The notes under the pieces were generated by a model. It did no database searches, had not been told where the DNA came from, and was given only the letters and a program-made list of their open reading frames with translations. Positions 44,422 through 53,070 of a DNA stretch of 64,000 nucleotides are shown piece by piece. The stretch lies in NCBI GenBank assembly GCA_964428015.1, contig CAYRWR010000013.1:14302-78301 (forward strand). The letters run 5' to 3'. This DNA is from CAYRWR01 sp964428015. Lineage in GTDB: Bacteria > Spirochaetota > Brevinematia > Brevinematales > CAYRWR01. The position numbers and the translations under genes were made by a program. Position 1 is the stretch's first letter; each line of letters starts with the position of its first letter.

Positions 44422-47400
44422 TTAATCAAACAACCCCAGTATTTCCTGATCGCTCAGGGAAGAATAGAATACTGAATCTGTGGACAGAAGATCCTCCACC
44501 AGAGCCTTTTTCCGCTCCTGTAATGCCAGAATCTTTTCTTCCACAGTATCTTTGACGATGAGACGGTACACTGTGACCCGGTTTTGCTGACCGATGCGGT
44601 GGGCTCTGTCCATAGCCTGGGACTCCACCGCTGGGTTCCACCAGGGGTCAAACAGGATCACATAGTCAGCCGCGGTGAGATTGATACCGGTACTTCCCGC
44701 CTTGAGGCTGATCAGAAAGAAAGACAACCCGGAATCCTGCTGAAAACGATTGACCGGCTTGTCTCTGTCCCGGGTACTTCCGTCCAGGCGGACATAGCCC
44801 CAGTTTTTTTGATCACAATGCGGCTGGATACGGTCCAGGACTTTGACAAACTGAGAAAAGATTAAAGCCTTGTGACCTTCCTGACGCAGTTCTTCCATAG
44901 TATCCAAAAGAACTGTTTCCTTAATGGAAGCTGTATCCTCATATCCCGGCTCCAGTAAACCGGGGTAGAGACAGATCTGGCGAAGTTTCAACAGCGCGTC
45001 AAACACCGATACAACGCTCTTTTTTACCCCTTTGTCCTGGAGCTCTTGACTTAGCTTTTTCCTGAGCAGTTTGGCAGTGTCTTTATAGAGCTTCTTCTGT
45101 TGTTTGTCCATCTCACAATACAGGATGATCTCTTCCTTCTCCGGCAGGTCGGTCAGGACCTCCTCCTTTTTACGGCGCAGGATAAAAGGGGCACAGCGGG
45201 CCTGCAGTAAACGGACCTTGGCTTCATCTCCCTGCTCTTCAATAGGCCTGGCATATTCTGTACTGAAGGACTTCTGGCTTCCCAAAAAACCGGGAAATAG
45301 AAAGTCCATCTGAGCCCATAATTCCCGGGTATTGTTTTCCACCGGTGTACCTGTTAAGGAAAGTCTAAAGGATGCTTCCAGAGCACGAACAGACTTAAAA
45401 GCCCGGGATGCGGGGTTTTTTATATTCTGTGCTTCATCCAGGATTAGGCAACTAAAAGTAGTATTCTTAAAAATCTCCACATCATTGGCCAGGGTGTGAT
45501 AGGAAGTCAGGATGATGTCGGCTGATTTTTCCAGCTCATTGCCCCGGGTCTGACCGTGATGGCGGACAAAGGAAAGGGAAGGTGTAAAGCGTCGTATTTC
45601 CCGTTCCCAGTTGGGAAGAGTAGTCACAGGTACTATCAGGAGTGCCTGTTCCAGTTTTCCAGTTTCCTTTAAATAAAGCAAAAAGTAGAGTGTCTGTATG
45701 GTCTTGCCCAGGCCCATGTCATCAGCCAGGATGCCGGAGAGTCCCTCTTTCCATAACAGACAGAGCCAGCGGACCCCCTGGGTCTGATATACTCTCATGT
45801 CACCTCTGAATCCCTGCACCGGAGGCAGTTCAGGCCAGCTGGAATGATCGGTCAAGCGCCGGTATTTAGCCTGACGGCTCTGCCAGTCCGGGTCAGAATC
45901 AAATCCCTGAGAAACCAGACAATCGATGCGCTGGAGGTCCAGCGGATGTACCCTCATCCGTCCTCTCTGATCCAGGCCTAATTCCACCCATTTTTTGAGT
46001 TTAGCCAGGTCTTCAGAGTGCAGCAATATCAGTTCCTCTTCCTTCTGTAGGAAGCCGCCCTCCAGGTAGGCCAGGTCATAGACCCCTTCGGTCTCATCCA
46101 CTTTCAGCTCCAGTTCGAACCAGTCCAGGGAACGCCGGGCCTGAAGTGATACACTCCCCTGTGCGCGCCGCAATGACAGTTGTCCCCGGGGCAAAGTCAC
46201 CGCGAAGCCCATGTCCAGCAGAGCCGCTCCAAATTCCAGCAGAAAGCCGCGCAGATCCAATGATAACTCATATTCTCCGCTGGAATTTCCGTAACGGGAC
46301 GCGGAGTCGCTATAGCTGGCAAAGAGACGTTCCAGGTAACGCATTATCCTGAGTTCATAAGCCGGGTCTTTTTCCAGAATGACATGATCTGAAAAGAGCG
46401 CCTGTTTATAGTCAAATTCCAGGTGGATTTCCAGACCAGGGTGATAGAGAGACTGATCCACGCGCAGTACAGATTGAGGCAGGATCTTCTGTACCAGAAG
46501 CTCTCCGGGAGGTAAAACCACCGAGATGAGGCTGTTTTTCACAGGAAGAGTGCGGTACCAGACCATGATATCATGATAACTCATGGAGTGGGCTAGCTTC
46601 TTCAGGGAGCAGCACAACTGGATTTCAGGCATTTCACCCTGAAAATAAAACAGGCCGGTTTGTTTTTCAAAAGCCAGAAAGGTGTGATGGTCATATTCCA
46701 TATGCAGATAATGGAAAGATTTTATTTCCATGGTGTGATCACTGTCCTGGAACAGTACCCGGGGATGAAACTGTACCCTGTCCTGAACATCCTTTTCCAG
46801 TGAAAACTCTATCCTGATTGTCTTAAAAGGCAACACAGTCAGGGGTTTGCCCCCAAAAAAAAGAGGCCTCTCTGCATGTAATAAGGGTTGAAACACAGAA
46901 AAATTGGAGAGAAGACTCTGGCGGTGGTCCAGGTTTAAGAGGGTGAATTCCAGCAGTTCCAGTTCCCGGGGAGGGGGTAATTCTGTCAGCCGTTCTTCAC
47001 GGAAATCTTCCCTGCGTCCCGCAGTCCCGACCTGCCGGATGGAGATCAGACAGGGCATCAGCATCAGGCCGGAATAATAGGCACTGGCCTGAAACAAGAC
47101 CAGTTCCCAGGCCAGGCTGTATTTTTGGGAAGCGGAAGCCCTGCTCCGGATACGGGAGGTCAGATCCGATGGGATGACTTCACTTCCAGGAGCCGGCGCA
47201 CTTAGCCGGAGGGACCGGGGTATCTCCTGTGCGCTTGTTTCTCTGTAGTCCCGGATCTCCTGTTCCAATCGGGACAGGCCCTCAGGAGGAACAGCCTGAT
47301 CGCTGACTGCCAGAATGGCCGCAGCCAGATGTTTGCAATTATAAGGATAGGGACAGGAGCAGTCTGCCCGGGACAGGTCACCCTGCTCATTGATCCTGAA

Positions 47401-47568
47401 AAAGCCGGTGTATTTTTTACGACCTGAGCCTTTTACCGTAAATTCAAAGTCGGGATTGCTTACTTTTACTTCCAGGACTCTGCCTTCCTGGAAATAACTC
47501 ATACCCCGCTGAAAGACCTGGTTGTCAAATTTTTTACGTATCTTCAGTAAGTCGAAATCAGAACTCAT
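44422..47568 (-). CDS. SWI2/SNF2 family ATPase with SWIM zinc finger
   Basis: The product has 1048 residues. A SWIM domain is seen near the N-terminus, with cysteines 70, 72, 78 and histidine 80 in CSCPYPYNCKH. A long region (about 100-570) without recognised motifs but rich in strands follows. Then comes the helicase core: motif I ILADDMGLGKT (about 617), motif II LDEAQN, motif III LTGTPVENN, motif V SLKAGSTGINLT and motif VI MDRAHRIGQ. Such bacterial SNF2 proteins (HepA/RapA relatives) are ATP-driven translocases on DNA or RNA polymerase. It lies 27 bp after a GNAT gene. A second SNF2 ATPase without SWIM lies at 59.3 kb, and the two cores are clearly related. Confidence 0.92.
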   Translation of the reverse strand: MSSDFDLLKIRKKFDNQVFQRGMSYFQEGRVLEVKVSNPDFEFTVKGSGRKKYTGFFRINEQGDLSRADCSCPYPYNCKHLAAAILAVSDQAVPPEGLSRLEQEIRDYRETSAQEIPRSLRLSAPAPGSEVIPSDLTSRIRSRASASQKYSLAWELVLFQASAYYSGLMLMPCLISIRQVGTAGRREDFREERLTELPPPRELELLEFTLLNLDHRQSLLSNFSVFQPLLHAERPLFFGGKPLTVLPFKTIRIEFSLEKDVQDRVQFHPRVLFQDSDHTMEIKSFHYLHMEYDHHTFLAFEKQTGLFYFQGEMPEIQLCCSLKKLAHSMSYHDIMVWYRTLPVKNSLISVVLPPGELLVQKILPQSVLRVDQSLYHPGLEIHLEFDYKQALFSDHVILEKDPAYELRIMRYLERLFASYSDSASRYGNSSGEYELSLDLRGFLLEFGAALLDMGFAVTLPRGQLSLRRAQGSVSLQARRSLDWFELELKVDETEGVYDLAYLEGGFLQKEEELILLHSEDLAKLKKWVELGLDQRGRMRVHPLDLQRIDCLVSQGFDSDPDWQSRQAKYRRLTDHSSWPELPPVQGFRGDMRVYQTQGVRWLCLLWKEGLSGILADDMGLGKTIQTLYFLLYLKETGKLEQALLIVPVTTLPNWEREIRRFTPSLSFVRHHGQTRGNELEKSADIILTSYHTLANDVEIFKNTTFSCLILDEAQNIKNPASRAFKSVRALEASFRLSLTGTPVENNTRELWAQMDFLFPGFLGSQKSFSTEYARPIEEQGDEAKVRLLQARCAPFILRRKKEEVLTDLPEKEEIILYCEMDKQQKKLYKDTAKLLRKKLSQELQDKGVKKSVVSVFDALLKLRQICLYPGLLEPGYEDTASIKETVLLDTMEELRQEGHKALIFSQFVKVLDRIQPHCDQKNWGYVRLDGSTRDRDKPVNRFQQDSGLSFFLISLKAGSTGINLTAADYVILFDPWWNPAVESQAMDRAHRIGQQNRVTVYRLIVKDTVEEKILALQERKKALVEDLLSTDSVFYSSLSDQEILGLFD

Positions 47569-47595
47569 CTCTTTCTCAGCCTTGTTTTTAATTTC

Positions 47596-48063
47596 TTATT
47601 CCAGATCCAAAAATAAAGTACGGTTAAATTCTTTGAAACCCTGTTTCGGCCAGAATGAAGAGGACAGAACGTTGGAAGCTACAATCTGAAGACGGATCTG
47701 ACTGATACCTTGTTCCCCTATCCATTGCTTCATGGCTGTAAAGAGCTTTTCCCCTACTCCCTTGCGACGGTATCTTTCCGTGACTGCCAGGTCATGGATA
47801 TGAGCGTAACTTTCCTGTTTAAACAGGGGAAGATTTTGCTGCAGCTGTGCCAGGCAGTAACCTACCACTTCTCCCTCCTCCTCTGCCACCACAATATGAA
47901 AAGCAGGATCATCCAGATCCTGGACCAGAAAATCTCTGTGGATTTTATTTCCCTGTTCACTGAGGGTAAACCAGGGCTGAAGCTCCACATGTAATTCAGT
48001 CATTTCCTCCCACAGCTGCTGTACACGGTCAATATCATCAACCCGGGCTGTACGTATGTTCAT
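47596..48063 (-). CDS. GNAT family N-acetyltransferase
   Basis: The product has 155 residues with the acetyl-CoA motif AVTERYRRKGVGEKLFTAM (about 94-112, R-x-x-G-x-G), a VGYCLAQ strand and a C-terminal NVLSSSFWPKQGFKEFNRT segment, all typical of small GNAT enzymes. The substrate is unknown. It overlaps the upstream gene by 4 bp, so translation is coupled, and it precedes the SNF2 gene by 27 bp. Confidence 0.9.
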   Translation of the reverse strand: MNIRTARVDDIDRVQQLWEEMTELHVELQPWFTLSEQGNKIHRDFLVQDLDDPAFHIVVAEEEGEVVGYCLAQLQQNLPLFKQESYAHIHDLAVTERYRRKGVGEKLFTAMKQWIGEQGISQIRLQIVASNVLSSSFWPKQGFKEFNRTLFLDLE

Positions 48064-48848
48064 AACTCTCTCCTGGTATCCAGCAAAGTGACAGGATAAG
48101 TGGATTTGATTTCCTCGATTCGATGAATCTCGTCTTCGATGCTTTTTTTATCATCCGCGTTCATGACCTTGCTCTGCACCGCTATCTCCTGCAGGAGGTT
48201 TTTATGACGGATCTGCAGAATCCGATACTCCAGGGCGGATTGTTCTCCGGGGAGCCAGGCGCGGTAGGCAGGCAGTTCAAATTTGGCAAAATTCATGGTA
48301 AAGACCGCGGGATAGGTTTTTAAAATATCAGACACAGTATAAATAGTGTCATTCTTCATCTGGATCATGATCTCCAGCTGACGCACATCGGCACTGTTGC
48401 TGCCCTCGCTGTCAGACAGCCATACTCCACCGGCCAGCTTTTTGCCCAGGGCCAGGCCGTCTATGAACAGCTGCATCAACACCGCTTCCAGGTAATTGTG
48501 ATAGGGATGCCGGGCCGGGTCAAAATGAAACCGGGAAATCTCCTGCCTGACAAACTCGATGCTGAGGAGCAGGTCGCCTACAGTAGACCAGCCGGTCTGG
48601 GCAGGCCCTCTCACCTCAGTAAAATGGTCGGAGTGATAGGAAGTCAAACCGGGACGCTCCTGAATGGCCAGAGTAGCTCCGGTGGGAAAGGTACGTAATA
48701 GTTCCCCGGCCAGCTCCTGTGTATCCGGTATCAGGACATTGTCCAGATTATACAGGCCTGAGGGCAGGAGGACCATCTGGCCCTGTTCCTGAGCCAGGGT
48801 ACGCCGCAGTCTGAGGGGCTGCGTCAATCTGTTTAAAAAACCTGCCAT
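48060..48848 (-). CDS. Conserved-looking protein of unknown function
   Basis: The product has 262 residues and no recognised family. It is soluble, with no signal peptide. Visible traits are an arginine-rich start (MAGFLNRLTQPLRLRRTL), a central GDLLLSIEFVRQEISRF helix, and a charged helical C-terminus (DDKKSIEDEIHRIEEIKS). The ATG at 48848 has AGGAGG eight bases upstream; a longer frame would run into the terminator hairpin. It begins directly after the aspS terminator and has no room for its own promoter, so expression seems to need read-through. It overlaps the downstream GNAT gene by 4 bp. Confidence 0.72.
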   Translation of the reverse strand: MAGFLNRLTQPLRLRRTLAQEQGQMVLLPSGLYNLDNVLIPDTQELAGELLRTFPTGATLAIQERPGLTSYHSDHFTEVRGPAQTGWSTVGDLLLSIEFVRQEISRFHFDPARHPYHNYLEAVLMQLFIDGLALGKKLAGGVWLSDSEGSNSADVRQLEIMIQMKNDTIYTVSDILKTYPAVFTMNFAKFELPAYRAWLPGEQSALEYRILQIRHKNLLQEIAVQSKVMNADDKKSIEDEIHRIEEIKSTYPVTLLDTRREL

Positions 48849-48861
48849 AATCTGCCTCCTG

Positions 48862-48900
48862 TAAATAAAAAAAGAGGGAAGCATGGAACTTCCCTCTTTT
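48862..48900 (-). terminator. aspS terminator or attenuator
   Basis: A perfect 12-bp stem (arms 48870-48881 and 48889-48900) has a seven-base loop and a run of seven T residues on the minus strand. It ends aspS, but the ribosome-binding site of the next gene begins only a few bases later. Confidence 0.88.
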
Positions 48901-48914
48901 GTGAACTATTGTGC

Positions 48915-50705
48915 TTATTTGTTCTTGGGGGCTTCAAACACCCGGATACCCAGGTCGGAAAGCTGCTCCCCGGTCACGGGTGAGGGACACTCGCTCATGA
49001 GGTCAATACCCTTCTGAGTCTTGGGGAAGGCGATCACGTCGCGGATATTATCCAGACCTTCGAATTCCATCACCACCCGGTCCAGGCCGAAGGCGATACC
49101 ACCGTGGGGAGGCGCGCCATAACTCAGCGCTTCCAGCAGGAAGCCGAATTTAACCTGGGCATCTTCCCGGCTGATCTTGAGAATATCGAATACTGTCTGC
49201 TGCACATCTGCGTCGCTGATACGGATAGAACCGCCGCCCAGCTCGATACCATTCACCACCAGGTCATAGGAGTCGGATAATACAGCACCGGGATCGGTTT
49301 TCATCTTGTCCAGGTCTTCCAGCTTGGGTGCGGTGAAGGGGTGGTGCACACTGTCGAACCGCTGTGCTTCTTCATCCCACTGGAACAGGGGGAAGTCCAC
49401 GATCCATACAAATTCCAGTCTTTTTTTGTCCAGGAGGCCAAAGCGGCGTCCTATTTCCAGACGCAGATTACAGATGGAGTCATAGACGACCTTGGATTTG
49501 GTATCTCCGATGAAGAGCAGAGCTCCTCCGTCCTTGATGCCGGTAGCTTTTATGAGCCTTTCCTGTACGGAGTCATCAAAATATTTCACAATATTGGATT
49601 CCAGCTTGCCGTCCTTGACCCGCATCCAGGCCATACCTTTGGAGCCGTACTTGCCTACAAAGGCAATGAGGTCATCCAGGTCCTTACGGGACAGGCGGTC
49701 GCCTTCAGGTACGGGCAGACACTTGACCATACCGCCCTTGCCGGTAACGGTCTGGAATACCTGGAACTGGCTGTCTTTGACGATTTCCGTCACGTCCACA
49801 ATCTCCATACCAAAACGCAGATCGGGACGGTCACAGCCATATTTGTCCATGGCATCCTGCCAGGTCATACGCCGGATAGGATTGGGCAGCTTGATATCAT
49901 AGTTTTCTTTGAGGATTTTAGTGAACATCCGGCTCATATACTGGATGATGTCTTCCATGGTGATAAAAGACAGCTCGATATCGATCTGGGTGAATTCAGG
50001 CTGACGGTCAGCGCGCAGGTCTTCATCCCGGAAACACTTGGTGATCTGGTAGTATTTTTCCAGTCCGCCTACCATCAGGATCTGCTTGAATATCTGAGGG
50101 GACTGGGGCAGGGCATAAAAACTGCCGTGGTGCAGACGTGAAGGTACCAGAAAATCACGCGCGCCTTCGGGAGTGGATTTATTCAGCATGGGAGTTTCTA
50201 CTTCGATAAAGCCTTCTTCGTTCAGAAAGGCCCGGGCGCTCTGCGCGATACGGTGCCGCATATAAATATTGCGGTACATAGCCGGACGGCGCAGGTCGAT
50301 ATACCGGTATTTGAGGCGTACTTCTTCATTGATCTCTGCTTCATCCACCTGAAAAGGAGGAGTTTTGGATTTATTCAGTACGGTCAGGGTATCTATCTTG
50401 ATCTCGTATTTACCGGTAGCCAGACGGGGGTTATCCAGACCTGCTCCTCTCAAGAGGACGGTACCGGAGGCGGAAATGACGTCTTCGGCACGTAGACGCT
50501 TGGCCGCGGCCTGGGCTTCAGGATCGGTTTCGGGGTCAAATACCAGCTGTACCAGACCGCTGCGGTCCCGCACATCCACAAAAGTCAGCCCGCCATGATC
50601 CCGGTAATTGAGCACCCAGCCATTTACGGTATGCCGCTTACCGACATACTCATCTTTGGTAAATTCTCCGCAGTACAGGGTGCGCTGCTGCTCCTTGGTA
50701 ATCAT
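48915..50705 (-). CDS. aspS: Aspartyl-tRNA synthetase
   Basis: It charges tRNA(Asp) with aspartate. The 596-residue length and domain order are those of the bacterial type: an N-terminal OB-fold (about 1-110), class II motif 2 FRDEDLRADRQPEFTQIDIE (about 222-241), a GAD insertion (about 300-420), and motif 3 GIAFGLDRVVM near residue 555. The start ATG lies after TCGGAGGA. The presence of GatC elsewhere suggests that the enzyme may be non-discriminating and also charge tRNA(Asn), which is inference. It is expressed from its own promoter and ends in a strong hairpin. Confidence 0.96.
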   Translation of the reverse strand: MITKEQQRTLYCGEFTKDEYVGKRHTVNGWVLNYRDHGGLTFVDVRDRSGLVQLVFDPETDPEAQAAAKRLRAEDVISASGTVLLRGAGLDNPRLATGKYEIKIDTLTVLNKSKTPPFQVDEAEINEEVRLKYRYIDLRRPAMYRNIYMRHRIAQSARAFLNEEGFIEVETPMLNKSTPEGARDFLVPSRLHHGSFYALPQSPQIFKQILMVGGLEKYYQITKCFRDEDLRADRQPEFTQIDIELSFITMEDIIQYMSRMFTKILKENYDIKLPNPIRRMTWQDAMDKYGCDRPDLRFGMEIVDVTEIVKDSQFQVFQTVTGKGGMVKCLPVPEGDRLSRKDLDDLIAFVGKYGSKGMAWMRVKDGKLESNIVKYFDDSVQERLIKATGIKDGGALLFIGDTKSKVVYDSICNLRLEIGRRFGLLDKKRLEFVWIVDFPLFQWDEEAQRFDSVHHPFTAPKLEDLDKMKTDPGAVLSDSYDLVVNGIELGGGSIRISDADVQQTVFDILKISREDAQVKFGFLLEALSYGAPPHGGIAFGLDRVVMEFEGLDNIRDVIAFPKTQKGIDLMSECPSPVTGEQLSDLGIRVFEAPKNK

Positions 50706-50731
50706 GTCTTCCTCCGAAAATAGTATGAAAC

Positions 50732-50760
50732 ATTTTAAGGGAAAGACAGCTTTTTTGCAA
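50732..50760 (-). promoter_or_regulatory. Candidate aspS promoter
   Basis: On the minus strand TTGCAA (50755-50760), a 17-bp spacer and TAAAAT (50732-50737), ending 26 bp before the ATG. Confidence 0.55.
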
Positions 50761-50782
50761 ATTGTCTATGGAGCGTAATAAG

Positions 50783-51226
50783 TTACTGCCCCAGCATCTG
50801 ATAATCTTTGAGAGCCAGGATCAGGGGTTTAGAGACATTCTGGTCATCCTTGTATTGGCGGATGGCACCGTCCACGGACTTTTCAAAATCGGCACTGGAG
50901 ATGATCAGCTGGTGGGCTTTTTCGCTCATGAAGCTTTTGATCTTTTCGATCTCCCGGTCATTGAGGTCGGGATACTTACGGGCGATCTGATCGATTCCGG
51001 GATCGATGGCCTGTTTGGTAGTGATAACCTGGCGGATGGTCAGCAGGATTTCTTCGGGATTGGTGGAGGAAGTAATCAGTTTGACCGCGTTGGATTGAAA
51101 CTGTATGGTGTAATTGATGAGCTGGTCCAGCTCAGTTTTAGCATTTTCAAAATCAGATTTTTCTTTGTGACAGGCTGCCAGCCAGACTCCGGTTATGACA
51201 CTTAAAATGATGATAATCTTTTTCAT
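50783..51226 (-). CDS. Predicted lipoprotein of unknown function
   Basis: The product has 147 residues with a lipoprotein signal (MKKIIIILSVITGVWLAAC, cysteine 19). The mature part is helical and charged, with DREIEKIKSFMSEKAHQLI and no known domain. The start at 51226 is chosen because it places a normal signal peptide at the N-terminus; a frame starting 36 bp earlier adds polar residues. It lies 70 bp after yidD on the same strand, and the aspS promoter follows just downstream of it. Confidence 0.75.
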   Translation of the reverse strand: MKKIIIILSVITGVWLAACHKEKSDFENAKTELDQLINYTIQFQSNAVKLITSSTNPEEILLTIRQVITTKQAIDPGIDQIARKYPDLNDREIEKIKSFMSEKAHQLIISSADFEKSVDGAIRQYKDDQNVSKPLILALKDYQMLGQ

Positions 51227-51296
51227 GATACTTCCTCTCCCGGTATGATTTGTCCTGTACACTTTACAACCAATAGCAGGATTTGTCTATGAATTT

Positions 51297-51608
51297 TTAT
51301 TTCTTTTTCTTTAGGGAAAATTCACGGTAGGGCTGGGTAATAGCCTGTATTGTAAACTTTTGCGGTATGGGATCTTCACCCCCGGAGAAAAGGGAATGAC
51401 AGCGCAGGATACGGGCGGTCCCCAGTACTACCCCCGGCAGGATACCGTGTGCCATAATAGCCTGTCGGGAAAATTCAGAACAACTGGGATGGTAGCGGCA
51501 GGCCCCCTGCCGTCCGCTCAGTATAGGGGAAAGTAGTTTTTGATACAGGAGGATGGGCAGAGTGAAGATCAGCCGGATAAAGTGGAGAATTCGCTTAATA
51601 AATGCCAT
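51297..51608 (-). CDS. yidD: Membrane protein insertion efficiency factor
   Basis: This small membrane-associated protein supports YidC-dependent insertion. The 103-residue product has the conserved core YQKLLSPILSGRQGACRYHP followed by SCSEFSRQAI, with the family cysteines. The start is ATG 51608; the longer frame adds residues translated from inside rnpA. It overlaps rnpA by 40 bp. yidC usually comes next, but here a lipoprotein gene and aspS follow. Confidence 0.92.
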   Translation of the reverse strand: MAFIKRILHFIRLIFTLPILLYQKLLSPILSGRQGACRYHPSCSEFSRQAIMAHGILPGVVLGTARILRCHSLFSGGEDPIPQKFTIQAITQPYREFSLKKKK

Positions 51609-51940
51609 ATTTTTTCCAGGTCCCTCCGTTGACGGGCCGGCTCTGCATCCCTGCGGGCAAAGATCAGTATGTCCCAGGCTGTCTCCCACAGAAACTGGTG
51701 ATGGCGGAAGGACTCCCGGATAAGACGCTTGGCGTGGTTACGCACCACGGCATTGCCCAGGCGGCGGGGCAATGAGACTGCCAGTCGGGAAAGAGCTCCT
51801 CCGGATTCCGACCAGGCCCGGGGAATAAAAAAAGCGGTATAGTACACACCGCTTATTTTATTACCTAGATTGAATAACCGGTCGAATTCCAGTCTGCTCT
51901 TAATCCGCTGCTCGCGTTTAAAGCATAAACTGTCTTTCAT
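51569..51940 (-). CDS. rnpA: Ribonuclease P protein component
   Basis: This is the protein subunit of RNase P, which matures the 5' ends of tRNAs. The 123-residue product has the FKREQRIKSRLEFDRLF start and the RNA-binding motif AVVRNHAKRLIRESFRHH (about 62-79), a close match to the RNRxKR signature. The predicted ATG lies 23 bp inside rpmH, and its 3' end overlaps yidD by 40 bp. The RNase P RNA gene was not found in this window. Confidence 0.94.
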   Translation of the reverse strand: MKDSLCFKREQRIKSRLEFDRLFNLGNKISGVYYTAFFIPRAWSESGGALSRLAVSLPRRLGNAVVRNHAKRLIRESFRHHQFLWETAWDILIFARRDAEPARQRRDLEKIWHLLSEFSTLSG

Positions 51941-52076
51941 CGGATACGGTCAGCTTGGCTCTGCCTTTTGCTCTGCGGCGGGACAGGACCAGACGGCCTT
52001 TTTTGGTAGCCATGCGGCTGCGGAAACCGTGCTTTCTGGCTCTTTTTATTTTACTGGGTTGAAACGTACGCTTCAT
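51918..52076 (-). CDS. rpmH: 50S ribosomal protein L34
   Basis: This is a 52-residue ribosomal protein starting MKRTFQPSKIKRARKHGFRS, the invariant L34 N-terminus. The ATG at 52076 is chosen over one 33 bp earlier because the family starts here. It is somewhat longer than the usual 44-46 residues: the C-terminal SDERQFML tail is an extension that overlaps the rnpA start. It follows tRNA-Phe by 32 bp and shares its promoter. dnaA, often next to rpmH, is not upstream here. Confidence 0.96.
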   Translation of the reverse strand: MKRTFQPSKIKRARKHGFRSRMATKKGRLVLSRRRAKGRAKLTVSDERQFML

Positions 52077-52108
52077 AGCTGTGTACCTCTTCTTTTTAAA
52101 AAAAACCA

Positions 52109-52181
52109 TGCCGAGACGCGGGATCGAACCACGGACACGAGGCTTTTCAGGCCTCTGCTCTACCTACTGAGCTATCTCGGC
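52109..52181 (-). tRNA. tRNA-Phe (anticodon GAA)
   Basis: A 73-base cloverleaf on the minus strand. The acceptor arms GCCGAGA / TCTCGGC pair fully, followed by discriminator A. The anticodon stem GAGGC/GCCTC holds loop CTGAAAA with anticodon GAA. The T arm is GTGGTTCGATCCCGC-like and the D arm AGCTCAGTAGGTAGAGC is standard. CCA is not encoded. Confidence 0.97.
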
Positions 52182-52197
52182 ATGCTAAATGAGGGAT

Positions 52198-52226
52198 ATT
52201 ATAACTTTCGAGTCCAGGTTTGTCAA
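52198..52226 (-). promoter_or_regulatory. Consensus promoter of tRNA-Phe-rpmH-rnpA-yidD
   Basis: On the minus strand a perfect TTGACA (52221-52226), a 17-bp spacer and a perfect TATAAT (52198-52203). It ends 16 bp before the tRNA, so transcription should start within about 10 bases of it. Confidence 0.88.
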
Positions 52227-52372
52227 TTTTTGGGAGAAAATTGAGAAAAGATCCCGTTTTAATATTATTTTAGCTGTTGCGAATTAAAAATATAAACAGA
52301 GAATACCAGTTTGCTTTTCCTTTTAAAAAAAACGTCAAGATTGCAATTGAATTTTTTTTAATCAACTTGAAT

Positions 52373-52400
52373 TTGATTTTTTTTGACTGTAGAATATAGT
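52373..52400 (+). promoter_or_regulatory. Candidate promoter of the outer-membrane-like protein
   Basis: TTGATT (52373-52378), a 16-bp spacer and TATAGT (52395-52400), in a very AT-rich stretch that could also act as an UP element. Confidence 0.4.
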
Positions 52401-52421
52401 AATAAAAACAGGAAAATATCC

Positions 52422-53036
52422 ATGAGAATGAAAAAACTATATCTGATTCCTGCGGTAATACTGCTATCCCTTCTCCCACCGGGTAGGCTTTCCGCGGAGT
52501 TTACCTACGGTTTGGGGGCCCTGTATTCCGGTAATCAATCAGTACTGTCACATAGTTTCAATCTATCCATCCCCTTTCGATCAAAAAAGTCCAGTAACAT
52601 TTTTATGATGGGTTGGTCAGTAAGTTTTAATGAAAAAGGGGTCTATTACGGCGGGCCGATCTGGTTTGGAGGATTTCTCATGAAATCACATACAGAAAAC
52701 TGGCTGTCAGATGATAACAGCAATGGTACCAATTATAACTCCCTGTCAGATATAATAATGCCTTATATCATGGGGATAATCATGCACCTGATGCCTAATT
52801 ATTTTGAAATCCGCTTTCCGGTGAAGCCCTTCCTGGACCTGGGGCTGGAAATACATCCTTTTGATGTAGAATACAATTACGCAGATAAAAAAGATTATCT
52901 GTGTACCAGCCTGACTTTTAAATGCCAGATGCATTATAAACTTTGGGTAATAACCCCTTTTATAGATCTCCGCTATGTGTACCAGACTGCTACTCCCGGT
53001 ATTCAAGCCGGTATTAAAACTGGTCTTTATTATTAG
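52422..53036 (+). CDS. Predicted secreted or outer-membrane beta-barrel protein
   Basis: The product has 204 residues with a signal peptide (MRMKKLYLIPAVILLSLLP, then LSA). The mature part alternates hydrophobic and polar residues in strands with many aromatics, such as FTYGLGALYSGN, FFGG-type turns (WFGGFLMKS) and a C-terminal GIQAGIKTGLYY ending in tyrosine. This suits a small outer-membrane barrel. No family is recognised. The ATG at 52422 has AGGAAAA just upstream. Expression appears to be monocistronic. Confidence 0.65.
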   Translation: MRMKKLYLIPAVILLSLLPPGRLSAEFTYGLGALYSGNQSVLSHSFNLSIPFRSKKSSNIFMMGWSVSFNEKGVYYGGPIWFGGFLMKSHTENWLSDDNSNGTNYNSLSDIIMPYIMGIIMHLMPNYFEIRFPVKPFLDLGLEIHPFDVEYNYADKKDYLCTSLTFKCQMHYKLWVITPFIDLRYVYQTATPGIQAGIKTGLYY

Positions 53037-53041
53037 ACTGG

Positions 53042-53070
53042 AAATCAAGTTTAAATAATTGATTTTTTTT
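53042..53070 (+). terminator. Weak rho-independent terminator
   Basis: A 7-bp AT-rich stem (AAATCAA / TTGATTT, 53042-53048 and 53059-53065) followed by a T run, directly after the outer-membrane-like gene. The low stem stability makes this uncertain. Confidence 0.4.

Noticed and set aside
49341..50141. 266-codon open frame on the plus strand within aspS
   Set aside because: It is antisense to a well-conserved aspartyl-tRNA synthetase and has no ribosome-binding site or family features. Long antisense frames are common in such codon usage.
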